The notes beneath the pieces are model-generated. The model searched no databases. It was given only the letters and a program-made list of their open reading frames with translations, and was not told where the DNA came from. From assembly GCF_000271845.1 (NCBI RefSeq), contig NZ_JH719395.1, positions 4,283,186-4,347,185 on the forward strand: a stretch of 64,000 nucleotides of DNA, written 5' to 3'. The position numbers and the translations under genes are program-made. The stretch is from Rhizobium leguminosarum bv. trifolii WSM2297. GTDB taxonomy: Bacteria > Pseudomonadota > Alphaproteobacteria > Rhizobiales > Rhizobiaceae. Shown here one piece after another: positions 28,639 through 37,672 of the stretch (position 1 is the stretch's first letter; every line of letters begins with the position of its first letter).

Positions 28639-29373
28639 ATGCAATCCGGTCTTTATGTTTCTCTGTCGTCGCAGATGGCCCTCGAAAAGCGCCTGACCAC
28701 CATCGCGGACAACATGGCGAACGTGAACACGACGGGTTTTCGCGCCACCGAGGTGAAGTTCGACGAGATGGTGGCGGCGACCAAGAACAAGCTGAACACC
28801 AAGGTCGCCTTCGTTTCCCAGGGCAACGACTATCTGAACGAGGCCAATGGCGAGCTGCAGCACACCGGCAACATGCTTGATTTCGCCATCAAGGGCGATG
28901 CCTGGTTTTCGCTCGATACGCCGGCCGGCCGCGTGCTGACGAGGGACGGCCGCTTCACGCTGAAGGATACCGGCGAACTGGTCTCGATCCGAGGATATCC
29001 CGTTCTCGACGCCGGCGGCGCGCCGATCCAGCTCAACACCAAAGGCGGCGAGCCGGCCGTCGGCACCGACGGGATCATCTATCAGGGCGGCCGCCAGGTC
29101 GCTTCGCTCGGGCTGTTCGAGGCCGATATCAGCAAGGGTTATCTGCGCTACGAAAACAGCGGCATCATGACCACCGACCAGCCGCGCGCCGTCGTCGACC
29201 GCTTCAATGTCGGTGTCGAGCAGGGTTATCTCGAAAATTCCAACGTCAACGCCATGCGCGAGATCACTCAGCTGATCGAAGTCAACCGCGCCTTCGAGAG
29301 CGTCTCGTCGCTCATGCGCGACAGCGAGGATTCCTTCAAGGAAGCCGTCCAGACGCTTGGGGGCAGCCGCTAA
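28639..29373 (+). CDS. flgF: Flagellar proximal rod protein FlgF
   Basis: A 244-residue rod protein with the N-terminal signature LTTIADNMANVNTTGFRA and the C-terminal coiled part (LENSNVNAMREITQLIEVNR). It forms part of the proximal rod. The ATG at 28639 precedes the conserved SGLYVSLSSQ start; the upstream TTG at 28624 is not needed. fliI starts 2 bp after it. Confidence 0.94.
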   Translation: MQSGLYVSLSSQMALEKRLTTIADNMANVNTTGFRATEVKFDEMVAATKNKLNTKVAFVSQGNDYLNEANGELQHTGNMLDFAIKGDAWFSLDTPAGRVLTRDGRFTLKDTGELVSIRGYPVLDAGGAPIQLNTKGGEPAVGTDGIIYQGGRQVASLGLFEADISKGYLRYENSGIMTTDQPRAVVDRFNVGVEQGYLENSNVNAMREITQLIEVNRAFESVSSLMRDSEDSFKEAVQTLGGSR

Positions 29374-29375
29374 GC

Positions 29376-30773
29376 ATGAGCACCACGCTACTGTCCGAGG
29401 ACGGCCTTTCCCCGAAGCTGGCGCATCTGGCAGGCCTCGTCGACCGATACGCATCGCCGGAGTTCGCCGTTGCCCATGGCGGTCGCGTGCACACCATCGC
29501 CGCCGGCCACTACACGGTTCGCGGCCTCTCCCGCCATGTTCGCCTCGGCGAGTTCGTCGCCCATAAATCGGCGACCGGCATTCATCTGGGCGAGGTCGTT
29601 CGCGTCGAGCCTGATCTGATCTATGTCTGCCCGATCGAACCCGGCGAGCCGATCGGCATCCACGACACGGTCATCCGCAAGGGCGCCTTCCGCATTTCAC
29701 CGTCGGACGGCTGGTGCGGGCGCACCGTCAACTCGCTCTGCGAGCCGATCGACGGGCTGGGGCCGATCGCCGAGGGCCTCGACCGCCGCTCGATCTCCAA
29801 TACCGCGCCGCCTTCGATGACCCGCAAGCGTGTCGAGGCTGGTTTCAAGACCGGCGTGCGCGCCATCGACATCTTCTCGCCGCTCTGCCTCGGGCAGCGC
29901 CTCGGCATCTTCGCCGGCTCCGGCGTCGGCAAGTCGACGCTTCTGTCCATGCTCGCCCGCGCCGATGCCTTCGACAAGGTCGTCATTGCGCTTGTCGGCG
30001 AACGCGGCCGCGAGGTGCGCGAGTTCATCGAGGATACGCTCGGCAGCAACATGAAGAAGGCGATCGCCGTCGTTGCCACCAGCGACGAGAGCCCGATGCT
30101 GCGCAAGATGGCGCCGCTGACGGCGGTCACCATCGCCGAGCATTTCCGCGACAAGGGCGAGAACGTCCTGTTCATTGTCGACAGCGTCACGCGTTTCGCC
30201 CATGCGATCCGCGAAGTGGCGACCGCCTCCGGCGAGCCGCCGATCGCCCGCGGTTACCCGGCCTCCGTCTTCACCGAGCTGCCGCGCCTGTTGGAGCGCG
30301 CCGGTCCCGGCGCCGAGGGCGCCGGCACTATCACGGCGATCATCTCGATCCTCGTCGACGGCGACAACCACAACGACCCGATTGCCGATTCGACGCGCGG
30401 CATCCTCGACGGCCATATCGTCCTGCAGCGCAGCCTTGCCGAAGAGGGGCGTTATCCGCCGATCGATCCGCTCGCCTCGATCTCGCGTCTTGCCCGCAAG
30501 GCCTGGACGCCGGACCAGGAAAAGCTGGTGTCGCGGCTGAAGGTGCTGATCCACCGCTTCGAGGAAACCCGCGACCTGCGCCTGATCGGCGGTTACCGCC
30601 AGGGCGCCGACCCCGATCTCGATATGGCGGTCAAGCAGGTGCCGATCATTTACGACGTTCTGAAACAGTCTCCGGGCGATCGCGACTCGCCCGATGCCTT
30701 TGCCGATCTCGCCGGCGCCCTCAAGGCTGCAGCCGGTATCGGCAATCAGGGCGGAGCCATCCAGAGGAGATAG
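29376..30773 (+). CDS. fliI: Flagellar export ATPase FliI
   Basis: A 465-residue ATPase of the F1/V1 type with Walker A FAGSGVGKSTLLSM (about 185-198) and Walker B VLFIVDSVTRFAHA (about 265-278), plus ARGYPASVFTELPRLLERAG. It powers initial steps of flagellar protein export together with FliH and FliJ, for which candidate genes occur elsewhere in this window. Confidence 0.96.
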   Translation: MSTTLLSEDGLSPKLAHLAGLVDRYASPEFAVAHGGRVHTIAAGHYTVRGLSRHVRLGEFVAHKSATGIHLGEVVRVEPDLIYVCPIEPGEPIGIHDTVIRKGAFRISPSDGWCGRTVNSLCEPIDGLGPIAEGLDRRSISNTAPPSMTRKRVEAGFKTGVRAIDIFSPLCLGQRLGIFAGSGVGKSTLLSMLARADAFDKVVIALVGERGREVREFIEDTLGSNMKKAIAVVATSDESPMLRKMAPLTAVTIAEHFRDKGENVLFIVDSVTRFAHAIREVATASGEPPIARGYPASVFTELPRLLERAGPGAEGAGTITAIISILVDGDNHNDPIADSTRGILDGHIVLQRSLAEEGRYPPIDPLASISRLARKAWTPDQEKLVSRLKVLIHRFEETRDLRLIGGYRQGADPDLDMAVKQVPIIYDVLKQSPGDRDSPDAFADLAGALKAAAGIGNQGGAIQRR

Positions 30774-30775
30774 AC

Positions 30776-31318
30776 GTGGCTGAATTCGACGACGAACGCA
30801 TCGCTTCCCCGAAGCTGCGCAGGAAGACCGCCGGCCTGGATCGGTTTCTGACCTTTGCCGGCCTGGCGCTTGCCGGCGCCTCTGCCTTCTTTCCCTGGTA
30901 TGTGTTCTTCAACGAGGACAAATTCGGCATCAACGTCGCCGCCAGCGACAATTCGCGCGAACTTCCGGATTGGCCGGCCCGCAACGTTTTCAGCGTCTCG
31001 CCGCTTGCCATGGTCAACAAGAACGAGCCGGACAAGAAAGCGCCGCCGATCGATCCGCTAACGACGGCGACGGTCTCCGACCTCGGCAAGGAGCGCGAGG
31101 GCCGCCCGATCCTGGAGGATCAGCCTTTCCCCGGCAAGTCGTCCTTCCGCCTGCTGCACGTCTCCAACGGCCGGGCGCTGATCGAGGATACCTCCGGCAT
31201 GTATGTGGTGCGCGTCGGATCGATCCTGCCGGACCAGAGCCGCCTTGCGACAATCGAACAGCGCGAGGGCAAGTGGATGATCGTCACCTCCAAGGGTGAG
31301 ACCTACCAGAACAACTAA
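30776..31318 (+). CDS. Membrane-anchored protein after fliI, unknown function
   Basis: A 180-residue protein starting with GTG 2 bp after fliI, with a GAGGAG ribosome binding site. It has one membrane helix near residues 22-45 (LTFAGLALAGASAFFPWYVF) and a periplasmic domain whose last 70 residues (RLLHVSNGRALIEDTSGMYV, then GSILPDQSRLATIEQREGKW) form beta strands. A gene of this kind sits between fliI and flgB in rhizobia, to my recollection. Its terminator at 31345 closes the flgF-fliI unit. Role in the flagellum is inferred from position only. Confidence 0.8.
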   Translation: MAEFDDERIASPKLRRKTAGLDRFLTFAGLALAGASAFFPWYVFFNEDKFGINVAASDNSRELPDWPARNVFSVSPLAMVNKNEPDKKAPPIDPLTTATVSDLGKEREGRPILEDQPFPGKSSFRLLHVSNGRALIEDTSGMYVVRVGSILPDQSRLATIEQREGKWMIVTSKGETYQNN

Positions 31319-31344
31319 ACCTGTCGGCCAACGTCTGAGGCAAA

Positions 31345-31385
31345 AGGGGCCCCGCCGCGAACCGGCCGGGGCTCCTAATTTTTTG
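31345..31385 (+). terminator. Intrinsic terminator after the fliI unit
   Basis: AGGGGCCCCG (31345-31354) pairs with CGGGGCTCCT (31367-31376), ten pairs including one G-T, followed by a run of six T residues. Confidence 0.85.
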
Positions 31386-31432
31386 CGCGCAGCGCTCCCC
31401 GAAGAGCGCCTGAAACCTGAATTCCCGTAAGT

Positions 31433-31458
31433 CCCACGCAAGATTACCCCACTAGGTT
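31433..31458 (+). promoter_or_regulatory. CGCAAG-N9-CTA box before flgB
   Basis: CCCACGCAAG, then 9 bases, then CTAGGTT; about 42 bp before the flgB ATG and just after the preceding terminator, so it should belong to the flgB promoter. Confidence 0.6.
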
Positions 31459-31483
31459 CGGGACAGTAAAAACGGAGAGTCTC

Positions 31484-31876
31484 ATGCAACCGATCCAACT
31501 TTTCGACTTGGCTTCGCGACAGGCGGAATGGCTGACGATCCGTCAGCAGGTTGTTGCCGGCAACATCGCGAATGCCAATACCCCGAAATTCCACGCCAAG
31601 GACGTCACCCCCTTCGACGCCATGCTCGACAAGTCCGACATCACCATGGCGCGCACCAATCCGGCCCATCTCAGCGGCAATGATTTCAGCGCCAGCGGCG
31701 ATATCGACGTCAAGGACGCCGCACTCGACCAGGAAATCGGCGTCCAGGAATCCGGCAACACCGTCGGTCTGGCCGAGGAGCTCTCCAAATCAGGCGATAT
31801 CAAGCGCCAGTACGATCTGAACACCTCGCTGGTCAGTTCCTTCAACCGCATGATGCTGATGACCGTCAGGAAGTAA
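31484..31876 (+). CDS. flgB: Flagellar proximal rod protein FlgB
   Basis: A 130-residue rod protein with the start [20 protein letters not shown] and [15 protein letters not shown], and a helical C-terminus ([19 protein letters not shown]). It is the first gene of the flgB-to-fliP operon. GGAGAG precedes the ATG. Confidence 0.93.
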   Translation: MQPIQLFDLASRQAEWLTIRQQVVAGNIANANTPKFHAKDVTPFDAMLDKSDITMARTNPAHLSGNDFSASGDIDVKDAALDQEIGVQESGNTVGLAEELSKSGDIKRQYDLNTSLVSSFNRMMLMTVRK

Positions 31877-31881
31877 AAGCC

Positions 31882-32298
31882 ATGGATCCGCTTTCCGCAG
31901 CAATGAAAATCGCCGGTTCCGGGCTCGAGGCGCAGTCGACGCGCCTGCGCATCGTTTCGGAAAACATCGCCAACGCCCGCTCGACCGGCGACACACCAGG
32001 TGCCGACCCCTATCGTCGCAAGACGATCACTTTCGGCCAGCAGATGGACCGCACGAGCGGCGTCGAGACGGTCGACGTCAAGAAGGTCGGTGTCGACGAA
32101 GGCGACTTCAGCACCGAATTCGACCCCAGCAATCCGGCTGCGGACCAGAAGGGCGTCGTCAAGCTGCCGAACGTCAACATCCTGGTCGAGATGGCCGACA
32201 TGCGCGAAGCCAACCGCTCCTATGACGCCAATCTGCAGACTATCAAGCAGACCCGCGATCTCATCTCATCCACGATCGATCTCCTGAAGAGCCAATAA
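31882..32298 (+). CDS. flgC: Flagellar proximal rod protein FlgC
   Basis: A 138-residue rod protein with [20 protein letters not shown] and the conserved C-terminus ([20 protein letters not shown]). It starts 5 bp after flgB. Confidence 0.94.
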   Translation: MDPLSAAMKIAGSGLEAQSTRLRIVSENIANARSTGDTPGADPYRRKTITFGQQMDRTSGVETVDVKKVGVDEGDFSTEFDPSNPAADQKGVVKLPNVNILVEMADMREANRSYDANLQTIKQTRDLISSTIDLLKSQ

Positions 32299-32300
32299 TA

Positions 32301-32642
32301 ATGATCAGCAGCGTCCAGAATGTCAGCAACCTTTCGATGACCCGTGCGCTCGGCGCCGTCGACACCGAAAATTCCGCCTCGTCGTCTGCCGCCACCATGC
32401 CGGGCACCGCAGGCGCGGCCAATAATATGAGCTTCGCCTCCGTCATGGGCAACATGGCGAGCGACGCGGTCACCAGCCTGAAGGGTGCGGAAAGCATGTC
32501 CTTTGCCGGCATCAAGGGCACGGCTACGACGCGTGAAGTCGTCGATTCCATGCTCCAGGCCGAGCAGACGCTGCAGACGGCGATCGCCATCCGCGACAAG
32601 GTCGTCTCGGCCTTTCTCGAAGTCACCAAGATGCAGATGTAA
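32301..32642 (+). CDS. fliE: Flagellar hook-basal body protein FliE
   Basis: A 113-residue FliE with the C-terminal motif MLQAEQTLQTAIAIRDKVVS and AFLEVTKMQM. It links the MS-ring to the rod. It is 2 bp after flgC. Confidence 0.93.
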   Translation: MISSVQNVSNLSMTRALGAVDTENSASSSAATMPGTAGAANNMSFASVMGNMASDAVTSLKGAESMSFAGIKGTATTREVVDSMLQAEQTLQTAIAIRDKVVSAFLEVTKMQM

Positions 32643-32661
32643 CTGATTTGAGGACGAACAC

Positions 32662-33450
32662 ATGAGAGCGCTCGCCATCGCAGCAACGGGCATGGATGCC
32701 CAGCAGACCAATCTGGAAGTCATCGCCAACAATATCGCCAACATCAATACGACGGGTTTCAAGCGCGCCCGCGCCGAATTCTCCGATCTTCTCTACCAGA
32801 CCGAACGCGCCAAGGGTGTCGCCAACCGCGCCAACCAGGCCGTCGTTCCCGAGGGCGCCAATATCGGCCTCGGCGTCCAGACCTCGGCGGTCCGCAACCT
32901 GCATCTTCAGGGCGAACTGACCCAGACCGGCAACGACCTCGACGTGGCGCTGATCGGCAAGGGTTTCTTCCAGATCCAGTCGACCGACGGGACGACGCTA
33001 TATACCCGCGCCGGCGCCTTCAACAAGAACGACCAGGGCCAGCTCGTCACCATCGACGGCTACGAGGTCCTTCCCGGCATCAACATTCCGACGGGCTCGA
33101 CCGAACTGACGATCAGCCGCTCCGGCCAGGTTTCGGCCAAGCTTCCCGGCGCGACGGACGCGACCGTGCTCGGCCAGCTGACGCTTGCCGATTTCGTCAA
33201 CGAGGCCGGTCTTCAGCCGATCGGTGACAATCTCTTCCAGGAAACGGCGGCCTCCGGCGACGCCGTCGTCGGCAATCCCGACGAGGAAGGTTTCGCCTAT
33301 ATGAAGCAGGGCTATCTGGAATCGTCGAACGTCGATCCGGTGAAGGAAATCACCGAGCTGATCTCGGCCCAGCGCGCTTACGAAATGAATTCCAAGGTTA
33401 TCACCACCGCTGATGAAATGGCCTCCATCGTCAGCAAGAACCTGAAGTAA
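32662..33450 (+). CDS. flgG: Flagellar distal rod protein FlgG
   Basis: A 262-residue rod protein with [40 protein letters not shown] and C-terminal [20 protein letters not shown]. It forms the distal rod. GAGGAC precedes the ATG. Confidence 0.95.
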   Translation: MRALAIAATGMDAQQTNLEVIANNIANINTTGFKRARAEFSDLLYQTERAKGVANRANQAVVPEGANIGLGVQTSAVRNLHLQGELTQTGNDLDVALIGKGFFQIQSTDGTTLYTRAGAFNKNDQGQLVTIDGYEVLPGINIPTGSTELTISRSGQVSAKLPGATDATVLGQLTLADFVNEAGLQPIGDNLFQETAASGDAVVGNPDEEGFAYMKQGYLESSNVDPVKEITELISAQRAYEMNSKVITTADEMASIVSKNLK

Positions 33451-33466
33451 AAGGAAGGGCCGAAAC

Positions 33467-33949
33467 ATGATGTTTTGCCGGGCAGGACACATCTCAGGAT
33501 GGGTGGCGGCAGCCACGATCGCAGTCACGGGCATTTTCCTGCCCGCGGAGGTGGATGCCGGCATGGGTTATGCCGTGGTCCCGACGACGATCATCTACCC
33601 CGGCGACACATTGTCGGCCAGCCAGCTTCAGGAGGTCGAGGTCACCAACCCCAACCTTGCCGGCGATTTTGCCAAATCCATTTCCCAGGTCGAAGGCATG
33701 GTCTCCAAGCGCACGCTGCTGCCGGGCCGGACGATTTCGGTTTCGGGACTTCGCGAAGCCTATACGGTGACCCGCGGCTCTTCGATCCGCCTGGTCTTTT
33801 CGCTCGGCGCGATGACGATCTCAGCTGCCGGCACGCCGCTTGAAGACGGCTCGACCGGCCAGGTCGTGCGCGCACGCAATATGGATTCCGGCGTCATCGT
33901 CAGCGGCACGGTGCTCGCGGACGGCACGGTCCATGTGAGGGCAAAATGA
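33467..33949 (+). CDS. flgA: P-ring assembly chaperone FlgA
   Basis: A 160-residue periplasmic protein with a signal peptide (hydrophobic stretch about 8-25) and a SAF-type domain (VPTTIIYPGDTLSASQLQEV, TLLPGRTIS, RGSSIRLVFSLGAM). It helps FlgI assemble into the P-ring. Its stop overlaps flgI. Confidence 0.92.
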   Translation: MMFCRAGHISGWVAAATIAVTGIFLPAEVDAGMGYAVVPTTIIYPGDTLSASQLQEVEVTNPNLAGDFAKSISQVEGMVSKRTLLPGRTISVSGLREAYTVTRGSSIRLVFSLGAMTISAAGTPLEDGSTGQVVRARNMDSGVIVSGTVLADGTVHVRAK

Positions 33950-35067
33950 AATTGTTCTTCCGGTTCTTGACCCTTGTCGCGGTGCTCGCGATCAGCCTGG
34001 CCGACGTCGCGCCCGCCTGGGCGCTAACCTCCCGCATCAAGGATATCGCCTCCCTTCAGGCCGGCCGCGACAACCAGCTGATCGGTTATGGCCTGATCGT
34101 CGGCCTGCAGGGAACCGGTGACGGCTTCCGTGCCTCGCCGTTCACCGAGCAGTCGATGCGGGCGATGCTGCAGAATCTCGGCATTTCGACGCAGGGCGGC
34201 CAGTCCAATGCCAAGAATACGGCGGCAGTCATGGTCACCGCCAACCTGCCGCCCTTCGCGAGCCCCGGCAGCCGCATCGACGTGACGGTGAGCTCGCTCG
34301 GCGACGCAACGTCGCTGCGCGGCGGCACACTCGTCATGACGTCGCTGTCCGGCGCCGACGGCCAGATCTACGCCGTCGCCCAGGGCGCTGCCATCGTCAC
34401 CGGATTCCAGGCCCAGGGTCAGGCCGCGACCGTGACCGAAGGTGTGACCACCGCCGGCCGCGTACCCGGCGGCGCCATCATCGAACGCGAATTGCCGTCC
34501 CGCTTCAAGGACTCGGTCAATCTCGTGCTGCAGCTGCGCAACCCCGACTTCTCGACGGCGATCCGCATCGCCGACATCGTCAACGGTTATGCCTCGGCAC
34601 GTTTCGGCGGCCCGGTCGCCGAAGCCAAGGATTCGCAGGAAGTGGTGATCCAGAAGCCGCGCACGGCCGATCTCACCCGGTTGATGGCCGACATCGAAAA
34701 TCTCATCGTCGAAACCGACACGCCGGCCAAGGTTGTCATCAACGAGCGCACCGGAACGATCGTCATCGGCTCCGATGTCCGCGTCTCGCCGGTCGCCGTC
34801 AGCTACGGCACCCTGACGGTTCAGGTCACCGAGACGCCGCAGATCATCCAGCCCGAACCCTTCTCGCGCGGCAGGACCGCGGTCCAGCCCCAGACCGATA
34901 TCGCGGCTGAGCAGACCGGCGGGCGCGTCGCCATCATCGATGGTCCCGATCTCAGGACGCTGGTTGCCGGCCTCAACAATATCGGCGTGAAACCAGATGG
35001 CATTATCGCCATTCTCCAGGGCATCAAGTCGGCGGGCGCCCTGCAGGCGGAGCTTGTGCTGCAATGA
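33946..35067 (+). CDS. flgI: Flagellar P-ring protein FlgI
   Basis: A 373-residue FlgI with a signal peptide (cleavage near ALTSRIKDIA) and the motifs NQLIGYGLIVGLQGTGDG, VSSLGDATSLRGGTLVMTSL and a C-terminal LNNIGVKPDGIIAILQGIKS. It forms the peptidoglycan-level ring. Confidence 0.96.
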   Translation: MKLFFRFLTLVAVLAISLADVAPAWALTSRIKDIASLQAGRDNQLIGYGLIVGLQGTGDGFRASPFTEQSMRAMLQNLGISTQGGQSNAKNTAAVMVTANLPPFASPGSRIDVTVSSLGDATSLRGGTLVMTSLSGADGQIYAVAQGAAIVTGFQAQGQAATVTEGVTTAGRVPGGAIIERELPSRFKDSVNLVLQLRNPDFSTAIRIADIVNGYASARFGGPVAEAKDSQEVVIQKPRTADLTRLMADIENLIVETDTPAKVVINERTGTIVIGSDVRVSPVAVSYGTLTVQVTETPQIIQPEPFSRGRTAVQPQTDIAAEQTGGRVAIIDGPDLRTLVAGLNNIGVKPDGIIAILQGIKSAGALQAELVLQ

Positions 35068-35603
35068 TAAAGGTCATCAAAGACATCACGGTCCTGCAAT
35101 TGCTGCGCCGGCTGGCGCTGCCGGCAGCAGGCCTGGTCCTGCTGTCGATCCCGGGCGCCTTCGCGCAGGAGCATGCGCCGGCGGGTGACATTACCTCCCA
35201 GGACGAGGTCAAGCAGTTCTGCACCAACATCGCCGACCCCGCCCGCGACCAGCGTTACCTCCTGCAGAAGCAGGAGCTGGAAAAGCTTCGCGCCGACATC
35301 GACGCCCGCATGGCGGAGATGGACAAGCGCAAGGCCGAATATCAGGATTGGCTGAAGCGGCGGGACGATTTCCTCAAGCAGGCGGAAGCCGGCCTCACCG
35401 AGATCTATAAGAAGATGAAGCCGGATTCGGCCGCGCTCCAGCTGCAGGATATGAAGATCGAGGTGGCGTCTGCCGTGATCATGCGGCTCGGGCCGCGTCA
35501 GTCGAGCCTCATCCTGAACGAGATGGACCCGAAGAAGGCCGCGGCCATCGCCAGCGTCATCGCCAGTGCGTCCGATCCCAATACGTCGAAGGATCCTTCA
35601 TGA
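35064..35603 (+). CDS. motE: Motility protein MotE (periplasmic chaperone for MotC)
   Basis: A 179-residue protein with a signal peptide (about 1-35) and a coiled-coil region (QRYLLQKQELEKLRADIDAR onward). A single cysteine, Cys53 in VKQFCTN, fits the report from Sinorhizobium meliloti that MotE forms disulphide-linked dimers and stabilises MotC. The C-terminal MgtE-N-like part (ILNEMDPKKAAAIASVI) is typical. It overlaps flgI and flgH by 4 bp. Confidence 0.88.
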   Translation: MIKVIKDITVLQLLRRLALPAAGLVLLSIPGAFAQEHAPAGDITSQDEVKQFCTNIADPARDQRYLLQKQELEKLRADIDARMAEMDKRKAEYQDWLKRRDDFLKQAEAGLTEIYKKMKPDSAALQLQDMKIEVASAVIMRLGPRQSSLILNEMDPKKAAAIASVIASASDPNTSKDPS

Positions 35604-36316
35604 ATATGCGTTTCCCGGCCGCGATCGCCGCCCTCGCACTCCTTGCAGGTTGCCAGTCTCCGACGGCAGTCAGCGAGATCGGCCGCGCGCCCGCCATGAG
35701 CCCGATCGGCAGCGGCCTTGCCTATGGCCAGACGCCGCAGATGGCGCTTTATCCGAAGCAGCCGCGCGCCGTGGCCCAGGGCTATTCGCTGTGGAGCGAT
35801 TCGCAGGCGGCGCTCTTCAAGGATGCGCGCGCGCTCAACGTCGGCGACATCCTGACCGTCGACATCCAGATCAACGACAAGGGCTCCTTCGATAACGAGA
35901 CCAACCGCAGCCGCAAGAATTCGAGCGGCATGAACTGGGACGTCAACGCCCAGATCTTCGGTTGGACGCCGGAGTCCAAGACCGACCTGACCTATGGCTC
36001 TGACACCAGCACCGACGGCAAGGGCAAGATCGAGCGCACCGACAAGCTCACCCTTCTGGTCGCCGCCGTTGTCACCGGCATTCTCGAAAACGGCAACCTC
36101 GTCATATCGGGCTCCCAGGAAGTCCGCCTGAACCAGGAACTGCGGATCCTCAACGTCGCCGGTATCGTTCGGCCGCAGGACGTCAATGCCGAAAACCAGA
36201 TCTCCTACGACAAGATCGCCGAAGCCCGCATCTCCTACGGTGGCCGCGGCCGTCTGATGGAAGTGCAGCAGCCTCCGCGCGGCCAGCAGGCCGTCGATCT
36301 TTTCTCGCCGCTTTAA
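35600..36316 (+). CDS. flgH: Flagellar L-ring lipoprotein FlgH
   Basis: A 238-residue lipoprotein with the lipobox ALLAGCQS near residue 18. Conserved FlgH features include SLWSDSQAALFKDARALNVG and NGNLVISGSQEVRLNQELRI. It forms the outer-membrane ring. Confidence 0.95.
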   Translation: MNMRFPAAIAALALLAGCQSPTAVSEIGRAPAMSPIGSGLAYGQTPQMALYPKQPRAVAQGYSLWSDSQAALFKDARALNVGDILTVDIQINDKGSFDNETNRSRKNSSGMNWDVNAQIFGWTPESKTDLTYGSDTSTDGKGKIERTDKLTLLVAAVVTGILENGNLVISGSQEVRLNQELRILNVAGIVRPQDVNAENQISYDKIAEARISYGGRGRLMEVQQPPRGQQAVDLFSPL

Positions 36317-36328
36317 GGCTGAACGACG

Positions 36329-36835
36329 ATGGCAGAGCCAGACGCAAGCGCAGGTCAACCAAAGAAGAAGTCCGCCACGCTGATGACGATCATCGGCATC
36401 GCCGTCCTGACGCTGCTCGGCGCCGGCGGCGGCTGGGCGGTCGGGACGATCGTCGCGCCCAACATCAAGGGCGCCAAGGAGGCCGAGCAGGCCAAGGATG
36501 CCGAGGCCAAGAAAAAGTCCGAGGAAGGCCTGGCCCACATCTCGACCGAGGCCAACAACGTCGTCCAGCTCGAGCCGATTACCTCGAACCTCGCTTACCC
36601 CTCTGAAAACTGGGTCCGACTCGAGGTCGCGCTGTTGTTCAACGGGCCGCCGGATGTCAAGGTTTCCGAGGATATTCACCAGGATATCCTCGCCTATATC
36701 AGGACCGTATCCCTGCAGCAGATCGAGGGGCCGCGGGGCTTTCAATATCTCAAGGATGACATACAGGAACGTGTTGACCTTCGCTCGCAAGGGCGGGTAT
36801 CGAAGGTCATGTTCAGGACATTTGTCATCGAATGA
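36329..36835 (+). CDS. fliL: Flagellar stator-associated protein FliL
   Basis: A 168-residue FliL with one membrane helix near 18-40 (TLMTIIGIAVLTLLGAGGGW), a charged linker (about 50-75) and the periplasmic domain ending in the conserved beta-strand VSKVMFRTFVIE. It overlaps fliP by 4 bp. Confidence 0.93.
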   Translation: MAEPDASAGQPKKKSATLMTIIGIAVLTLLGAGGGWAVGTIVAPNIKGAKEAEQAKDAEAKKKSEEGLAHISTEANNVVQLEPITSNLAYPSENWVRLEVALLFNGPPDVKVSEDIHQDILAYIRTVSLQQIEGPRGFQYLKDDIQERVDLRSQGRVSKVMFRTFVIE

Positions 36836-37569
36836 TTCGTCTCATAGTTTTCCTTGCCGCCATGATGGCGGTACCGGAACTGGCGGTAGCGCAGCAGCTG
36901 CCGACTGACTTGTTGAACGTGCCGGTCGATGGCTCCGTCGCCGCCTGGATCATCCGCACATTCGGCCTGCTGACCATTCTTTCGGTCGCGCCGGGCATCC
37001 TGATCATGGTGACGAGCTTCCCGCGCTTCATCATCGCCTTCTCGATCCTGCGCTCAGGCATGGGACTTTCCTCGACGCCCTCCAACATGATCCTCCTGTC
37101 GCTGTCGCTGTTCATGACCTTTTACGTCATGTCGCCGACCTTCGATCAGGCCTGGCAGAACGGCGTGCAGCCGCTGCTGGCCAATCAGATCAACGAGACC
37201 GAGGCCGTCCAGCGCATTGCCGAACCCTTCCGCACTTTCATGGCGGCCAACACCCGCGACAAGGATCTGGCGCTTTTCGTCGATCTGGCGCGTGAACGCG
37301 GGCAGACCATCCAGACCACCGATCCGATCGACTACCGCGTGCTGATCCCGGCCTTCATGATTTCCGAGATTCGCCGCGGCTTCGAGATCGGCTTCCTCGT
37401 CGTGCTGCCGTTCCTGGTCATCGACCTGATTGTCGCGACCATCACCATGGCGATGGGCATGATGATGCTGCCGCCCACCTCGATCTCGCTGCCGTTCAAG
37501 ATTCTCTTCTTCGTGCTGATCGACGGCTGGAATCTGCTGGTCGGCAGTCTGGTGCGCTCCTTCAACTGA
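36832..37569 (+). CDS. fliP: Flagellar export gate protein FliP
   Basis: A 245-residue export-gate protein with an N-terminal signal-like helix, APGILIMVTSFPRFIIAFSI and SLSLFMTFYVMSPTFD, and C-terminal helices with MGMMMLPPTSISLPFKILFF. It is the last gene of the flgB operon; a strong terminator follows. Confidence 0.96.
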   Translation: MIRLIVFLAAMMAVPELAVAQQLPTDLLNVPVDGSVAAWIIRTFGLLTILSVAPGILIMVTSFPRFIIAFSILRSGMGLSSTPSNMILLSLSLFMTFYVMSPTFDQAWQNGVQPLLANQINETEAVQRIAEPFRTFMAANTRDKDLALFVDLARERGQTIQTTDPIDYRVLIPAFMISEIRRGFEIGFLVVLPFLVIDLIVATITMAMGMMMLPPTSISLPFKILFFVLIDGWNLLVGSLVRSFN

Positions 37570-37624
37570 CCGGCCGCCGCGCCTATCTTCGCCCCATGTC
37601 TTTGCCCGCGTATACGCCAACAAG

Positions 37625-37655
37625 AAAACCCGCCGGATCGCTCCGGCGGGTTTTT
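37625..37655. terminator. Bidirectional terminator between fliP and the O-GlcNAc transferase gene
   Basis: AAAACCCGCCGGA (37625-37637) pairs perfectly with TCCGGCGGGTTTT (37642-37654) across TCGC. T-runs exist on both strands, so it can stop fliP from the left and the convergent glycosyltransferase from the right. Confidence 0.95.
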
Positions 37656-37672
37656 CGTGACGATTGAAAAGC

